Of a DNA stretch of 41,623 nucleotides, positions 1-8,581 are shown in pieces (within the stretch, counting starts at the first letter, position 1; each line of letters starts with the position of its first letter). The position numbers and the translations under genes are program-made. This stretch comes from UCB3 sp964415605 (GTDB taxonomy: Bacteria; Chloroflexota; Anaerolineae; Epilineales; Epilineaceae), in contig CAYQBA010000016.1 of assembly GCA_964415605.1 (NCBI GenBank), forward strand, positions 1-41,623. Reading direction: 5' to 3'. Below the pieces are notes generated by a model, which was given only the letters and a program-made list of their open reading frames with translations, searched no databases and was not told where the DNA came from.

Positions 1-1654
1 GCTTGCTCTTCTCCGCCATCGGCAGGTAGATCACATGCGGCGTCGCCGTCGGCGTCACGCTCGCCGTTGCCGTCGCGCTTGGCGTCGACGTCAGCACATC
101 CGTCGGCGTGGCCGTCGACCTCGCCGTCACCGTCGCGGTGGCCACGCCCGTCTCCGTCGCCGTCCCCGTCGCCGTCGGCGGCCCATCGGTGGCCGTGGCG
201 CTCGCCGTGGGCGTCGGCACATCGCCGCCCGCGCAGAGCACCTCGAGGTCGCCCAGACCATTGGCCTTGCCGAACATCCGCAGGTCCTCAGCCCGGTAAA
301 GATCCTCGCGGACCAGGTCGCCGCCCGTCGCGTTGTCGAACCAGATCGCCCCGCCCGCGTAGTTCGACTCCGGGTCCAGCGCCGTCATCACCACCGCGTC
401 CATGCGCAGCACCCGGGCCAGCCCCCCGTAGCTCGTCTCGTTGTGGATGCTGAGCTCCTCGTGCAGACCCGGACCCGCGTCGTGCCGGTAGAACTCCGGC
501 GCCGGCGACGTGACCCACGTGCCCGTCGCCCCGTCGTGCCGGGAAATCACGATATCCCCCACGCCCACCGCCGGCCGCTCGTTCGGCGCACCCAGATCGT
601 TCAGCCCGTTGTAGCCCATGTCGCCGAACCGGTCGCGGATGGCCAGCACCATGTCGCCCCCGTCGGTGAACTCGATGTCGCTGAGCATCGGCTGCGGATA
701 CGCGTTGTCGAGCAGCCGCAGCCCGTTGCGGTCCGGGCCCGTCGTGTTGTAGCCGTCCTTCCATGGCTGCCAGTTGGCCGAGATCTCCAGGTCCCGCGTG
801 CCCGCGCGGATGTAGAAGCCCCAGCCGCGCTCGTACGCCAGCCCGAACCGGTTCACCAGCCGCATGTCCGAGCCATCGAGGTTCGACGCGTACACCCGCG
901 CCTCCAGATCGCCCAACGCCTGGGTCGCGTACGCCGAGTCCACCACCGCGTGGTACAGCCGCCCGCCATGCACCTTGAGCCCGAACAGCCGGGCGTCCGA
1001 CGCCCACGGCTCGCCGGCCGCGCCGTGCTCGATGTGCCCGAGCAGCGTCGCGTCCGGCACGCGGAAACGGTAGATCCGGCGCGTGTACAGGTTGCTGACG
1101 AAGAGCTCGCGGCCGTCCGGCGTGATGTCGATGTCGCCGAGCGACGTCACGCCCACGAAGTCCCGGGCCTTGACGTCCGGGCCCGTCGCGGCGCTCGCCT
1201 CGTGCCGGTCCGGGCCGGGCTCGGGCACGCGGGCCCACTCGGCCACCCCGCCCGTGGTCAGGTCGATCCGGTAGATGGCGCCCGGCCCGCCCGGCCCGAA
1301 GCGCGTGCCGCGCTTGTGATACGCCGCCACGTACAGCGCCCGCTCGCCGGCCGCGTAGGCGTGCCCCCACGTCGCGCCCACCTGCCGCTGGGTCGCCAGC
1401 GTGACGTGGCCGCTGTTGTTGAGCGAGTCGCGGAAGGCCTTGACCGCGGGTTCCGCGAGCTGGTTTCCCCGGCTGAAGAAGCTGGTCGCGAAGTACGGGT
1501 TCGTCGTGGCGCACGCCGCGTCGACGTCGGCCAGGGGCGGCGCGCCGGTGGTCGCGGCGCCGTCGCCCGTGGCGGCGCCCGCCAACGCGGCGATGACGCC
1601 GGCAGCGGCGAGCGCGATCGATCCAAGGCGCACTTCGACGCGCATCGGTGACAT
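1..1654 (-). CDS. Secreted beta-propeller-like protein with Pro/Thr stalk (3' end cut by window edge)
   Basis: The frame is open from ATG 1654 to the window edge (about 551 codons). The start is preceded on the minus strand by a GGGAGG Shine-Dalgarno 8 nt upstream; a second in-frame ATG lies at 1645. Residues 1-30 form a signal peptide (short basic start, then an Ala-rich hydrophobic core). The body contains recurring blade-like units such as GAIYRIDLTTG, GDIDITPDGRELFVSNLYTR and GGDMVLAIRDRFGDMGYNG, and starts with TTNPYFATSFFSRGNQ. This resembles secreted propeller proteins found with SdrD-B-like domains; that match is from memory. Residues about 476-540 are almost only Thr, Pro, Ala, Ser and Val, followed by HVIYLPMAEKSK at the window edge. 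Role unknown; it is probably a cell-surface protein. A perfect TTGACA lies at 1749-1744 (minus), but I see no good -10 box at the right spacing. Confidence 0.8.
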   Translation of the reverse strand, partial: MSPMRVEVRLGSIALAAAGVIAALAGAATGDGAATTGAPPLADVDAACATTNPYFATSFFSRGNQLAEPAVKAFRDSLNNSGHVTLATQRQVGATWGHAYAAGERALYVAAYHKRGTRFGPGGPGAIYRIDLTTGGVAEWARVPEPGPDRHEASAATGPDVKARDFVGVTSLGDIDITPDGRELFVSNLYTRRIYRFRVPDATLLGHIEHGAAGEPWASDARLFGLKVHGGRLYHAVVDSAYATQALGDLEARVYASNLDGSDMRLVNRFGLAYERGWGFYIRAGTRDLEISANWQPWKDGYNTTGPDRNGLRLLDNAYPQPMLSDIEFTDGGDMVLAIRDRFGDMGYNGLNDLGAPNERPAVGVGDIVISRHDGATGTWVTSPAPEFYRHDAGPGLHEELSIHNETSYGGLARVLRMDAVVMTALDPESNYAGGAIWFDNATGGDLVREDLYRAEDLRMFGKANGLGDLEVLCAGGDVPTPTASATATDGPPTATGTATETGVATATVTARSTATPTDVLTSTPSATATASVTPTATPHVIYLPMAEKSK

Positions 1655-1794
1655 CGGACGTCCTCCCTTCCACTCGCGGGTCGACCAGCCCGGCTGGCGC
1701 ACGCATCGACGCAGCGCGGCACACTCGTTCGACGCCTGAAGCCTGTCAACTGTGACTCCCCGCCGCCCAGTGCCGGCACGGCCGCCCACACGAC

Positions 1795-1822
1795 TTGCGC
1801 CCACGGCCGCATGCTCTACAAT
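1795..1822 (+). promoter_or_regulatory. Candidate sigma70-type promoter of the substrate-binding lipoprotein gene
   Basis: TTGCGC (1795-1800), a 16-nt spacer and TACAAT (1817-1822). The -10 matches consensus at 5 of 6 positions, the -35 at 3 of 6. It sits 47 nt upstream of the ATG at 1869, whose Shine-Dalgarno AAGGAG is at 1853-1858. Confidence 0.45.
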
Positions 1823-1868
1823 CGGCCGGCACGATCGTGTCAACGAGGAGACAAGGAGAAGAGACCCC

Positions 1869-2870
1869 ATGCGACAACGCGTGATTGCCGTCTGCGCGAC
1901 CCTGGCCGGCCTGAGCCTGGCCGCTTGCGGCGCCCCGCCCGAGCCCACTCCCGCCGTGGTGGTCGAGCCCGACGCCGGCGGCGAGCCCACCGTCGTCATC
2001 GAGCCCACCACCGACCTCGCCACGGCCGCCGTGGCCGTCCCCGACCTCGGCGGCCGGGTCGTCTCGGTGGCCATCGAGAACGCCTACATCCCGTTCAACT
2101 TCATCGACCCCGCGACAGACGAGGCCACGGGGTGGGACTACGAGGCGCTGGCCGAGATGTGCCGGCGCCTGAACTGCACCCTCGAGTACCACCAGATCGG
2201 CTGGGACAACATGATCGCCGCGGTGGCCGCCGGACAGTACGACATGGCTCCCGACGGCATCACCATCACCGAGGAGCGCGCCCAGCAGGTGGACTTCTCC
2301 GATGGCTACATGACCGTCGACCAGCGCATGATGGTCAAGAAGGACAACACCGCCATCCAGACGACTGACGACCTGAAGAACGACCCCGCCCTGCGCGTGG
2401 GAACCCAGAGGGGCACGACGAACTACGAGGAAGCCAAGAAGCTGGTCGGCGAAGAGCGGGTGGTGGCGTTCGAAAGCTTCGGCGATGCCGTGCAGGCCCT
2501 GATCAGCGGCGACGTCGATGCCGTCATCATCGACGACACCGCCGGCCAGGGGTACGTCGGCGTCAACGCCGACGATGTTCGCCTGCTCGACCAGGTGCTG
2601 GTGGGCCAGCAGCTCGGCTTCATCTTCCCCAAGGGCAGCGACCTGGTCGGCCCGTTCAACGCCGTGATCGCGGCCATGCGGGCGGATGGCGCCCTCGACG
2701 CGCTCGCGCTCAAGTGGTTCGGCCCGAGCTTCAAGGCCCCCGAGGCGGAAGATGACGCGGCGGGCGAGGATGCGGCGGAAGGCGATGCCGCCGCGGCGGC
2801 CACTCCCGGCGACGCCGCTGGATCCGCCGCGTCGACCGAGGCGCCCGCCGCCGCGCCCGCGGCGCCGTGA
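1869..2870 (+). CDS. Amino-acid-type ABC transporter substrate-binding lipoprotein
   Basis: This 333-residue protein is expected to bind a polar amino acid or similar small solute outside the membrane and deliver it to the permease encoded next. ATG 1869 is chosen because it has AAGGAG 10 nt upstream and starts a clean lipoprotein signal with lipobox LAAC (Cys20). A Pro/Val/Glu-rich linker follows. The SBP_bac_3 (family 3) domain spans about residues 63-286, with typical segments such as YIPFNFIDPATDEATGWDYE, GQYDMAPDGITITEERAQ, VDFSDGYM and ALKWFGPSF. The last 47 residues are an unusual Ala/Asp/Glu-rich tail absent from standard family members. The substrate cannot be read from sequence. The next gene, the permease, starts 25 nt downstream, so the pair is very likely one operon. 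No ATPase gene is nearby. Confidence 0.9.
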   Translation: MRQRVIAVCATLAGLSLAACGAPPEPTPAVVVEPDAGGEPTVVIEPTTDLATAAVAVPDLGGRVVSVAIENAYIPFNFIDPATDEATGWDYEALAEMCRRLNCTLEYHQIGWDNMIAAVAAGQYDMAPDGITITEERAQQVDFSDGYMTVDQRMMVKKDNTAIQTTDDLKNDPALRVGTQRGTTNYEEAKKLVGEERVVAFESFGDAVQALISGDVDAVIIDDTAGQGYVGVNADDVRLLDQVLVGQQLGFIFPKGSDLVGPFNAVIAAMRADGALDALALKWFGPSFKAPEAEDDAAGEDAAEGDAAAAATPGDAAGSAASTEAPAAAPAAP

Positions 2871-2895
2871 CCGCGAACGTCGACCGACCGGCGCG

Positions 2896-3732
2896 ATGAC
2901 CGCCCGCGTCGCCGCCCCCCACCCCACCAAGGGCCCGGCCCTGTCCGACCAGCCGTGGTGGGTGCTCGTGCTGCTGCTGGCCGGCGCCGTGCTGGTGTGG
3001 CGGTTCGCCACGGACGATACCTACCATGCCATCCTCGGCAAGATCCTGCTGGGGCTGCCGATCACGCTGGCGGTGACCGCCGCGGCCTACGCGGCGGCCA
3101 TCGTCATCGGGCTGGTGGCGGGGCTGGGGCGGCTGTCGCGCAACGCGCTCGTCTACAACACGGCCACGCTGTATGTCCAGAGCATCCGCGGCGTGCCGAT
3201 CCTCGTCCAGATCTTCGTCGTCGCGTTCGTCGTGCTGCCCGCCGCGGTCGGGGCTCTCAATGCCGCGGGGCAGGCCCTGGCGCCCCTCCTGGGGCCGGAC
3301 AACCCGCTGGCCACGGCCACCAACCGCGCCATCCCGATGGGCGTGCGGGCCACGGCCGCGCTGGCCATCGCCTACGGCGGCTACGAGGCCGAGACATTCC
3401 GCGCGGGGATCCAGTCGATCGAGCGCGGGCAGCTCGACGCGGCGCGCTCGCTGGGCATGACGGGGTTCCAGGCACTGCGGTTCGTGATCCTGCCGCAGGC
3501 CGTGCGGCGCATCCTGCCGCCCCTGGGCAACGACCTCATCGCCATGCTGAAGGACTCGTCGCTGGTGTCGGTGCTTGGCGTCAACGATCTGACGCAGAAG
3601 GCGCGCCTGCACGCGTCGGCGTCGTTCCAGTACCCGCCGACGTACTACACCCTCGCGTTCATCTACCTCGTCCTGACGCTCGTCCTGGCCATGGTCGTCA
3701 AGGCCGTCGAGCAGCGCATGGAGCCCACATGA
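2896..3732 (+). CDS. Amino-acid-type ABC transporter permease (HisM/GlnP family)
   Basis: A 278-residue inner-membrane permease of the polar amino acid uptake family. Hydrophobic segments lie near residues 20-36, 56-77, 100-121, about 150-163 and 250-271. The cytoplasmic EAA loop that docks on the ATPase is clear at about 161-189 (EAETFRAGIQSIERGQLDAA, then RSLGM). LPQAVRRILPPLGNDLIAML and KDSSLVSVLGVNDL are also typical. ATG 2896 is chosen because upstream in-frame sequence is Arg/Pro-rich shadow of the preceding gene. It follows the binding protein by 25 nt and its stop overlaps the next start (ATGA at 3729-3732). The intact EAA loop implies that an ATPase exists elsewhere in the genome. 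It is somewhat longer than typical permeases because of an Ala-rich loop at about 120-145. Confidence 0.9.
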   Translation: MTARVAAPHPTKGPALSDQPWWVLVLLLAGAVLVWRFATDDTYHAILGKILLGLPITLAVTAAAYAAAIVIGLVAGLGRLSRNALVYNTATLYVQSIRGVPILVQIFVVAFVVLPAAVGALNAAGQALAPLLGPDNPLATATNRAIPMGVRATAALAIAYGGYEAETFRAGIQSIERGQLDAARSLGMTGFQALRFVILPQAVRRILPPLGNDLIAMLKDSSLVSVLGVNDLTQKARLHASASFQYPPTYYTLAFIYLVLTLVLAMVVKAVEQRMEPT

Positions 3733-6137
3733 CCCGCAAGCAGCGCGGTCGGCCGCTGGCTACCCTCCCGGCCAGGCCCGCCGATCGATCCGCCGCCGCG
3801 CCCGCCGGGCGCCGGGCGCCGGCCGTGTGGCTGGGGGGGCTCGCGTTGGCCGTCGCCCTCGCGGCGGGGACGTGGTGGGCGCTCCGCGATCGACCCGCGG
3901 CCGACGTCCCGGTGGCCACGCCAACGCCCGCGGACCTTCCGCCGCCGGCCAGCGGCCCCGTCGACCCCGCCACCTGGCAGGTGCCGGGCATGCCGATGAC
4001 CCAGCGGCTTGCCCTCATCCGGCGCGCCATCCAAGCCTTCCCGATGGGCAACCGGTACGCCAACGCCGACCGGGCGCGCTGGCTGCTGGCATCGCGCGTG
4101 CCCGAGGAGCCGTCCGCGCGCCGGCAGTACGAGATCCGGGTCGCGTTCAACCTGTTGTACGCCGGGCGGACGGCCGAGGCGGTCGAGCGGTTGAGCGCGA
4201 TCGAGGAAGGCCTGTCGGCGGCGAGCAACCCCAGCCCACGCGCCCTCGCCGAGGCCCGCGCGCTCCTGGCCGTCGCCTGGCTGCGGCTGGGCGAGCAGAC
4301 CAACTGCATCAACCGCCATACCGCGGACTCGTGCCTGCTGCCGATCCGCGGCTCCGGCGTGCACACCGACCAGCAGGGCTCGAGCCAGGCCACCGCCGTC
4401 CTCGAGCGCATGCTGGCCGCCGACCCGGGCGACCTCGTCGCCCGGTGGATGCTGAACCTCGCGGCCATGACCCTCGGCACCTATCCGGACGGGGTGCCCG
4501 CCGAGCACCTCATCCCCGAGTCGACGTTCGCCTCGGAGGTCGACATCGGCCGGTTCACCGACGTGGCGCCGGAGCTCGGGCTGGACGCCGTGACGCTGTC
4601 GGGCGGCGCGGTGCTCGACGACTTCGACAACGACGGCGACCTCGACGCGGTCGTGTCGTCGTTCGGGTTCGACGAGCCCTTGCGGTTCTTCCGCAACGAG
4701 GGCGACGGGTCGTTCACCGACCGCTCGAGCGCGGCCGGGCTGGACGGCCTCTTCGGCGGTCTGCACCTCGTGCAGACCGACTACAACAACGACGGCTTCC
4801 TCGACCTGTTCGTGCCGCGCGGCGCGTGGCTCGGCGAGGAGGGCCTGCACCCCAACTCGCTCTTGCGCAACAACGGCGACGGCACGTTCACCGACGTGAC
4901 CGAGGCCGCGGGGCTGTTGACGTTCCATCCCACCCAGGTGGCGGCTTGGGCGGACTTCGACGGCGACGGCTGGCTGGACCTGTTCGTCGGCAACGAATCG
5001 ATCCCGCCCGATGTCGTCCCCGCCGCGCTGGGGCAGGAGGACACCTCCAAGCGACCGGTCCACCCATCCGAGCTGTACCGCAACAACGGCGACGGCACGT
5101 TCAGGCGGCAGGACGCCGACGTCGCCTACATCAAGGGCGCCGTCTGGGGCGATGTCGACAACGATGGGCGGCCGGATCTCTTCGTCTCGCGGCTTGGGGG
5201 CGCGAACGGCCTCTACCACAACGAGGGACCCGACGCCGAGGGGCGCTGGCGGTTCACCGACGTCGGCGTCGAGGCCGGCGTGACCGAGCCCCGGTTCAGC
5301 TTCAGCGCATGGTTCTTCGACTACGACAACGACGGGTGGGAGGACATCGGCGCGGCCGACTACGGCCAGCCCCAGATGGGCCGCACCGCCGAGCTGATCG
5401 CCGGCTACCTCGGGCTGCCGACCGAGGGCGACCATCCGCACGTCTACCGCAACAACCGCGACGGCACCTTCACCGACGCCAGCGTGTCGCTCGGCCTGTC
5501 CAACCCGACGTTTACCATGGGGAGCAACTTCGGCGACGCCGACAACGACGGCTGGCTGGACATGTACCTGGCGACCGGCGATCCGCAGTTCGAGTCGCTC
5601 TACCCCAACCGCCTCTATCGCAACGATGCCGGCGTCCGCTTCCAGGAGGCGACCAGCGCGGCCGGGGTCGGCCACATCCAGAAGGGCCATGGGGTGGCCT
5701 TCGGCGACGTCGACAACGACGGCGACCAGGACATCTGGCTCAACCAGGGTGGCGCCTACTCCGGCGACGGATACCAGAAGGTTCTGTTCCTCAACCCGGG
5801 CAACGCCAACCACTGGCTGACGCTCCAGCTCCAGGGCACGCGCGCCAACCGGGCCGCCATCGGGGCGCGCGTGACGGCGACGGTCGAGGAGGCGGCCGGG
5901 CCGCGCGCGATCCATGCGACGGTCGGGACCGGGTCGAGCTTCGGGGGCAACAGCCTGCGGCTCGAGCTCGGGTTGGGGCAGGCCACCGCGATCCGCGACG
6001 TCACCGTCCGCTGGCCGGGCTCGGGGCTGGTCGAGACGTTTGCCGGCCTGGAGCTGGATCGCGCCTACCGGCTGGTCGAGGGACAGGGCCAAGCCGAGGC
6101 CCTGGACCTCCGGCGGATCCCGATCGAGGCGCCCTGA
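3729..6137 (+). CDS. CRTAC1-family VCBS/FG-GAP repeat protein with ASPIC/UnbV C-terminal domain, membrane-anchored
   Basis: An 802-residue exported protein. ATG 3729 overlaps the permease stop as ATGA, indicating translational coupling. Residues 1-31 are basic and about 32-52 form one hydrophobic anchor (AVWLGGLALAVALAAGTWW). Residues 75-270 form a helical TPR-like region with the family's FNLLYAGRTAEAVERL and a Cys/His stretch (NCINRHTADSCLLPIRG). From about 276 to 691 there are at least six VCBS/FG-GAP blades with Asp-rich loops such as DDFDNDGDLDAV, DYNNDGFLDLF, DFDGDGWLDLF, DVDNDGRPDLF and DADNDGWLDMY, which usually bind calcium. Residues about 695-775 are an ASPIC/UnbV domain (NHWLTLQLQGTRANRAAIG and later VRWPGSGLVETF). 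The family is predicted to be extracellular; its biochemical role is unknown. Its coupling to a solute importer is unusual. Confidence 0.88.
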   Translation: MTRKQRGRPLATLPARPADRSAAAPAGRRAPAVWLGGLALAVALAAGTWWALRDRPAADVPVATPTPADLPPPASGPVDPATWQVPGMPMTQRLALIRRAIQAFPMGNRYANADRARWLLASRVPEEPSARRQYEIRVAFNLLYAGRTAEAVERLSAIEEGLSAASNPSPRALAEARALLAVAWLRLGEQTNCINRHTADSCLLPIRGSGVHTDQQGSSQATAVLERMLAADPGDLVARWMLNLAAMTLGTYPDGVPAEHLIPESTFASEVDIGRFTDVAPELGLDAVTLSGGAVLDDFDNDGDLDAVVSSFGFDEPLRFFRNEGDGSFTDRSSAAGLDGLFGGLHLVQTDYNNDGFLDLFVPRGAWLGEEGLHPNSLLRNNGDGTFTDVTEAAGLLTFHPTQVAAWADFDGDGWLDLFVGNESIPPDVVPAALGQEDTSKRPVHPSELYRNNGDGTFRRQDADVAYIKGAVWGDVDNDGRPDLFVSRLGGANGLYHNEGPDAEGRWRFTDVGVEAGVTEPRFSFSAWFFDYDNDGWEDIGAADYGQPQMGRTAELIAGYLGLPTEGDHPHVYRNNRDGTFTDASVSLGLSNPTFTMGSNFGDADNDGWLDMYLATGDPQFESLYPNRLYRNDAGVRFQEATSAAGVGHIQKGHGVAFGDVDNDGDQDIWLNQGGAYSGDGYQKVLFLNPGNANHWLTLQLQGTRANRAAIGARVTATVEEAAGPRAIHATVGTGSSFGGNSLRLELGLGQATAIRDVTVRWPGSGLVETFAGLELDRAYRLVEGQGQAEALDLRRIPIEAP

Positions 6138-6148
6138 ACGGACGGGGG

Positions 6149-6236
6149 TGGCGGAGGAGGAGGGATTCGAACCCCCGTGGCATCGCTGCCCATCCGTTTT
6201 CAAGACGGCGCCGTTCGACCACTCCGGCACTCCTCC
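6149..6236 (-). tRNA. tRNA-Ser(TGA)
   Basis: On the minus strand the acceptor GGAGGAG (6236-6230) pairs with CTCCTCC (6159-6153). Discriminator G and an encoded CCA follow at 6152-6149. The T-arm is GGGGG-TTCGAAT-CCCTC. The anticodon loop CTTGAAA gives anticodon TGA. A long variable arm, typical of class II tRNA-Ser, accounts for the 88-nt length. It lies 11 nt after the VCBS gene stop, on the opposite strand. Confidence 0.96.
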
Positions 6237-6246
6237 GGACGGCGTC

Positions 6247-6252
6247 AGTATA
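6247..6252 (-). promoter_or_regulatory. -10 box of the tRNA-Ser gene
   Basis: The minus strand reads TATACT here, ending 10 nt before the mature tRNA 5' end. No convincing -35 hexamer is visible. The same TATACT box precedes the other two tRNA genes in this window. Confidence 0.5.
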
Positions 6253-6441
6253 GCACGCGCCAGGTGGCGGCCGGCGTGGCTTCCGCCCGCCGCGGCTGCC
6301 CGCACACGGCCCATGCCGCCGTCCCTCGCATGAACACACCCACCCCGTGCCGGAAAACCGCCATCGCTCCGAGTTGACTGCTGGTAGAGACCGCCGCGCG
6401 CCGTGGCCGCGGCGGCCAACCCAGCCAACAGGAGAGATGAA

Positions 6442-8346
6442 ATGGTCCAGCTCCAGTCGTTCAAGCGCGCGTCGCGGCGCCTCGCGCGGCTTGCCGTGGT
6501 CGCCGCCGCGCTCGCAGCCGGCTTCACGGCAGGCACCGGCGTGCCGGCCTTCGGCCAGGGCGCGGAGGTCGAGCCCAACGGGACGTGCGCGGGCGCCCAA
6601 GACCTCGGCGCCATCGAGGCGACCACGGTGATCACCGGCGAGCTCGCCAGCACGCTCGCGGCGCCCGACGTGGACTTCTTCCGCATGACCGCCACGCCGG
6701 GGTCGACCGTCGTTATCGACCTCGAAGGCCGGGCCACCGGCGGCGGCACTCTCGTCGATCCCTTCCTCGGCGCCTTCGACGGCCGGTGCGCCGGATCGGC
6801 GATCGACGACGACAGCGGCGACGACACGAACGCCCGCCTCATGCTGGTCGTGCCGGCCGACGGCGTCGTCGTCGTGGGCGTCACGCAGTGCTGCGACAGC
6901 GCCTTTGCCGGCGGCGGCGTCGGCACGTACACGCTCACGCTCGCGCCGGTGCTGATGGCCGGCTCGATCACTGGCCGACTCGTCGACGCGGAGACCGGCC
7001 TGCCGCTGTCGGGTGACTACCCGCTCTATGCCTCGCTCGAGCTGCGCCGCTGCCGGGCCGGAGGCTGCGGAGAAGTCGTCGGGCGGATCAACGCCGCGAC
7101 CGAAGGCAGCTTCCGCTTCGAGACGGACATCGCCGGTGGGGCGCTGGTCGCCGGAGCCTACCAGCTCCATGCGACCGTGGGTCAATCCTATCGGTACCAA
7201 CCGACCACGACCCCGTCGTTTGTCATCGGCAAGGGCGAGGACCTCGACGTCGGCAGCATCGCGCTGGCGCCGTATCCGCGGGCTCGGTCCATCGCCGGGC
7301 GCATCGTCGATGCGCGCAGCGGCGCGCCGCTGTCGGGCGGGGTCTACCCGCAAGCGCAGGTCGAGCTGCGGCTTTGCGAGGGCGGCAGCTGCTACGGCAC
7401 CGTCGCATCCCAGGCCACCGACGCCAACGGGCGGTTCCAGTTCGAGCGGGACTACAGCGGCAGCCCCCTCCTGGCGCTGCGCTACCAGATCGTGGTATCG
7501 GCGCCGCAGTACGAGAGCGGGCAGAGCGGCGAGTTCGATGTCGCGCCCGGCGCTGACCACGACCTGGGCGACGTGCGCCTGAGCCCGATCCCGATGGCCG
7601 GCTCGATTCGCGGGCGTGTTGTGGACGCAGTGACCGGCGCGGTGCTGCGGGGCGACGCCCGCCCGTTTGCGCGGGTCGAGCTGCGCGCCTGCGGCGACGG
7701 CGGCTGCTACTACGGCGTCGTCGCGACCGCCCAGACCGACGCGCAGGGCCGCTTCCGGTTCGACCGCGACGGCTCCGGCAACCCGCTGGTGGCCCGCGAC
7801 TACCAGGTCGTCGTGAGCGCGGACCAGTACGACGACCGCGAGGCGGCGCGCTTCGCGGTCACCGAGGGTCAGCACAAGGACCTCGGAGACATCCTGCTGC
7901 AGTCGCACCCGTTGCGGTTCACCGAGATCCGCGCGTGCGGCAACCTGCCGCTCGAAGGGGGCGACTGCGCCTACAGCGTGCGGGTCACCAACGGGCTCTC
8001 CACGACCCTGGAGGGCGGCATCTGGAGCATGGTCGCCACCCAGACCGACCCGTGGGGCGGCCGGCGACCGTTGTTCCAGACCGGCACGCCCGTGGCCGTG
8101 CGCATGACGCCGGGTGCAAGCCAGGTGGTCGAGTTCAAGTTCCACGTGCCGGGGTCGGCGCCCGACGGGCAGACAATCTGCACCGAGGCGATCGGCGGCC
8201 GTGCGCCCGAGCCGTACTTCGACGTCCTCGGCCGGACCGACCTCTTCTGCATCACCAAGGGTGCGAGCGGCTTCACCGTGCTCGGGGACCGCGAGGCGCA
8301 CGAGCGGATGTACCCGCGGGCGGACGCCGTGTATCCGGCGGAGTGA
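6442..8346 (+). CDS. Secreted protein with PPC-like domain and three carboxypeptidase-regulatory-like repeats
   Basis: A 634-residue exported protein. ATG 6442 is chosen for the Shine-Dalgarno GGAGAG at 6431-6436 and for the signal peptide it begins (basic start, Ala-rich core, cleavage near GVPAFG-Q). Residues about 43-172 resemble a bacterial pre-peptidase C-terminal (PPC) domain (EVEPNGTCAGAQDLG, DVDFFRMTATPGSTVVIDLE). Three homologous repeats of about 106 residues follow (172-277, 277-384, 384-490). Each starts like GSITGRLVDAETGLPLSG, contains a strand with C-x4-C (CRAGGC, CEGGSC, CGDGGC) and ends LDVGSIALAP or similar; this matches CarboxypepD_reg/Cna-B-like folds. The last 145 residues are a further beta-rich domain with Cys pairs. 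No catalytic motif is seen. It is probably a surface or matrix protein, function unknown. A strong hairpin terminator follows. Confidence 0.82.
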   Translation: MVQLQSFKRASRRLARLAVVAAALAAGFTAGTGVPAFGQGAEVEPNGTCAGAQDLGAIEATTVITGELASTLAAPDVDFFRMTATPGSTVVIDLEGRATGGGTLVDPFLGAFDGRCAGSAIDDDSGDDTNARLMLVVPADGVVVVGVTQCCDSAFAGGGVGTYTLTLAPVLMAGSITGRLVDAETGLPLSGDYPLYASLELRRCRAGGCGEVVGRINAATEGSFRFETDIAGGALVAGAYQLHATVGQSYRYQPTTTPSFVIGKGEDLDVGSIALAPYPRARSIAGRIVDARSGAPLSGGVYPQAQVELRLCEGGSCYGTVASQATDANGRFQFERDYSGSPLLALRYQIVVSAPQYESGQSGEFDVAPGADHDLGDVRLSPIPMAGSIRGRVVDAVTGAVLRGDARPFARVELRACGDGGCYYGVVATAQTDAQGRFRFDRDGSGNPLVARDYQVVVSADQYDDREAARFAVTEGQHKDLGDILLQSHPLRFTEIRACGNLPLEGGDCAYSVRVTNGLSTTLEGGIWSMVATQTDPWGGRRPLFQTGTPVAVRMTPGASQVVEFKFHVPGSAPDGQTICTEAIGGRAPEPYFDVLGRTDLFCITKGASGFTVLGDREAHERMYPRADAVYPAE

Positions 8347-8395
8347 CGACGTCCGAAGGCGGGGGCGGCACCGGGCCGCTCGATCTCCAGACGAC

Positions 8396-8436
8396 GGGCG
8401 GCGGGGGGACGACCCCCGCCGCCCGCGCGGCTTTTT
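8396..8436 (+). terminator. Rho-independent terminator after the PPC/repeat protein gene
   Basis: GGGCGGCGGGGG (8396-8407) and CCCCCGCCGCCC (8413-8424) form a perfect 12-bp stem with a 5-nt loop, followed after 7 nt by TTTTT (8432-8436). The gap before the T-run makes it slightly atypical. Confidence 0.6.
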
Positions 8437-8440
8437 CGGC

Positions 8441-8490
8441 GGCGCGGCTTGCCGACACGGCCCCCGGCGCGGCTTGCCGACATGGCCCCC
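8441..8490. repeat. Two tandem copies of a 25-nt intergenic repeat
   Basis: Units 8441-8465 and 8466-8490 are identical except for one C/T difference and are directly adjacent. They start GGCGCGGCTTGCCGAC. They lie in the gap between convergent genes and directly abut a second repeat family. Confidence 0.75.
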
Positions 8491-8494
8491 GGCG

Positions 8495-8545
8495 GGCAAT
8501 TGCCCCCCGGCCGCGTGGGCCCGGCAAGTGCCCCCCGGCCGCGTG
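8495..8545. repeat. Two copies of a 23-nt intergenic repeat, 28 nt apart
   Basis: Units 8495-8517 and 8523-8545 differ at one base. Each begins GGCAA(T/G)TGCCCCCC and ends GGCCGCGTG. The first contains the perfect palindrome GGCAATTGCC. Together with the preceding tandem repeat they fill most of the spacer before the glycosyltransferase stop. Confidence 0.75.
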
Positions 8546-8581
8546 CGGATGACACCGCCGCGCAGCCTTCACCCCGACCAT

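Noticed and set aside
50..230. Possible tandem repeat or CRISPR-like array from recurring GTCGCCGTC units
   Set aside because: The period follows codons of a Thr/Pro/Ala stalk in the minus-strand gene; there are no constant repeats with unique spacers.
35..1651. 538-codon plus-strand frame over the first gene
   Set aside because: Arg-rich low-complexity translation; the minus strand shows a signal peptide, propeller-like strands and a good ribosome site.
3663..6971. 1102-codon minus-strand frame running across the VCBS gene and tRNA-Ser
   Set aside because: It crosses a well-formed tRNA and lacks any motif; the plus strand carries VCBS and UnbV motifs in one frame.
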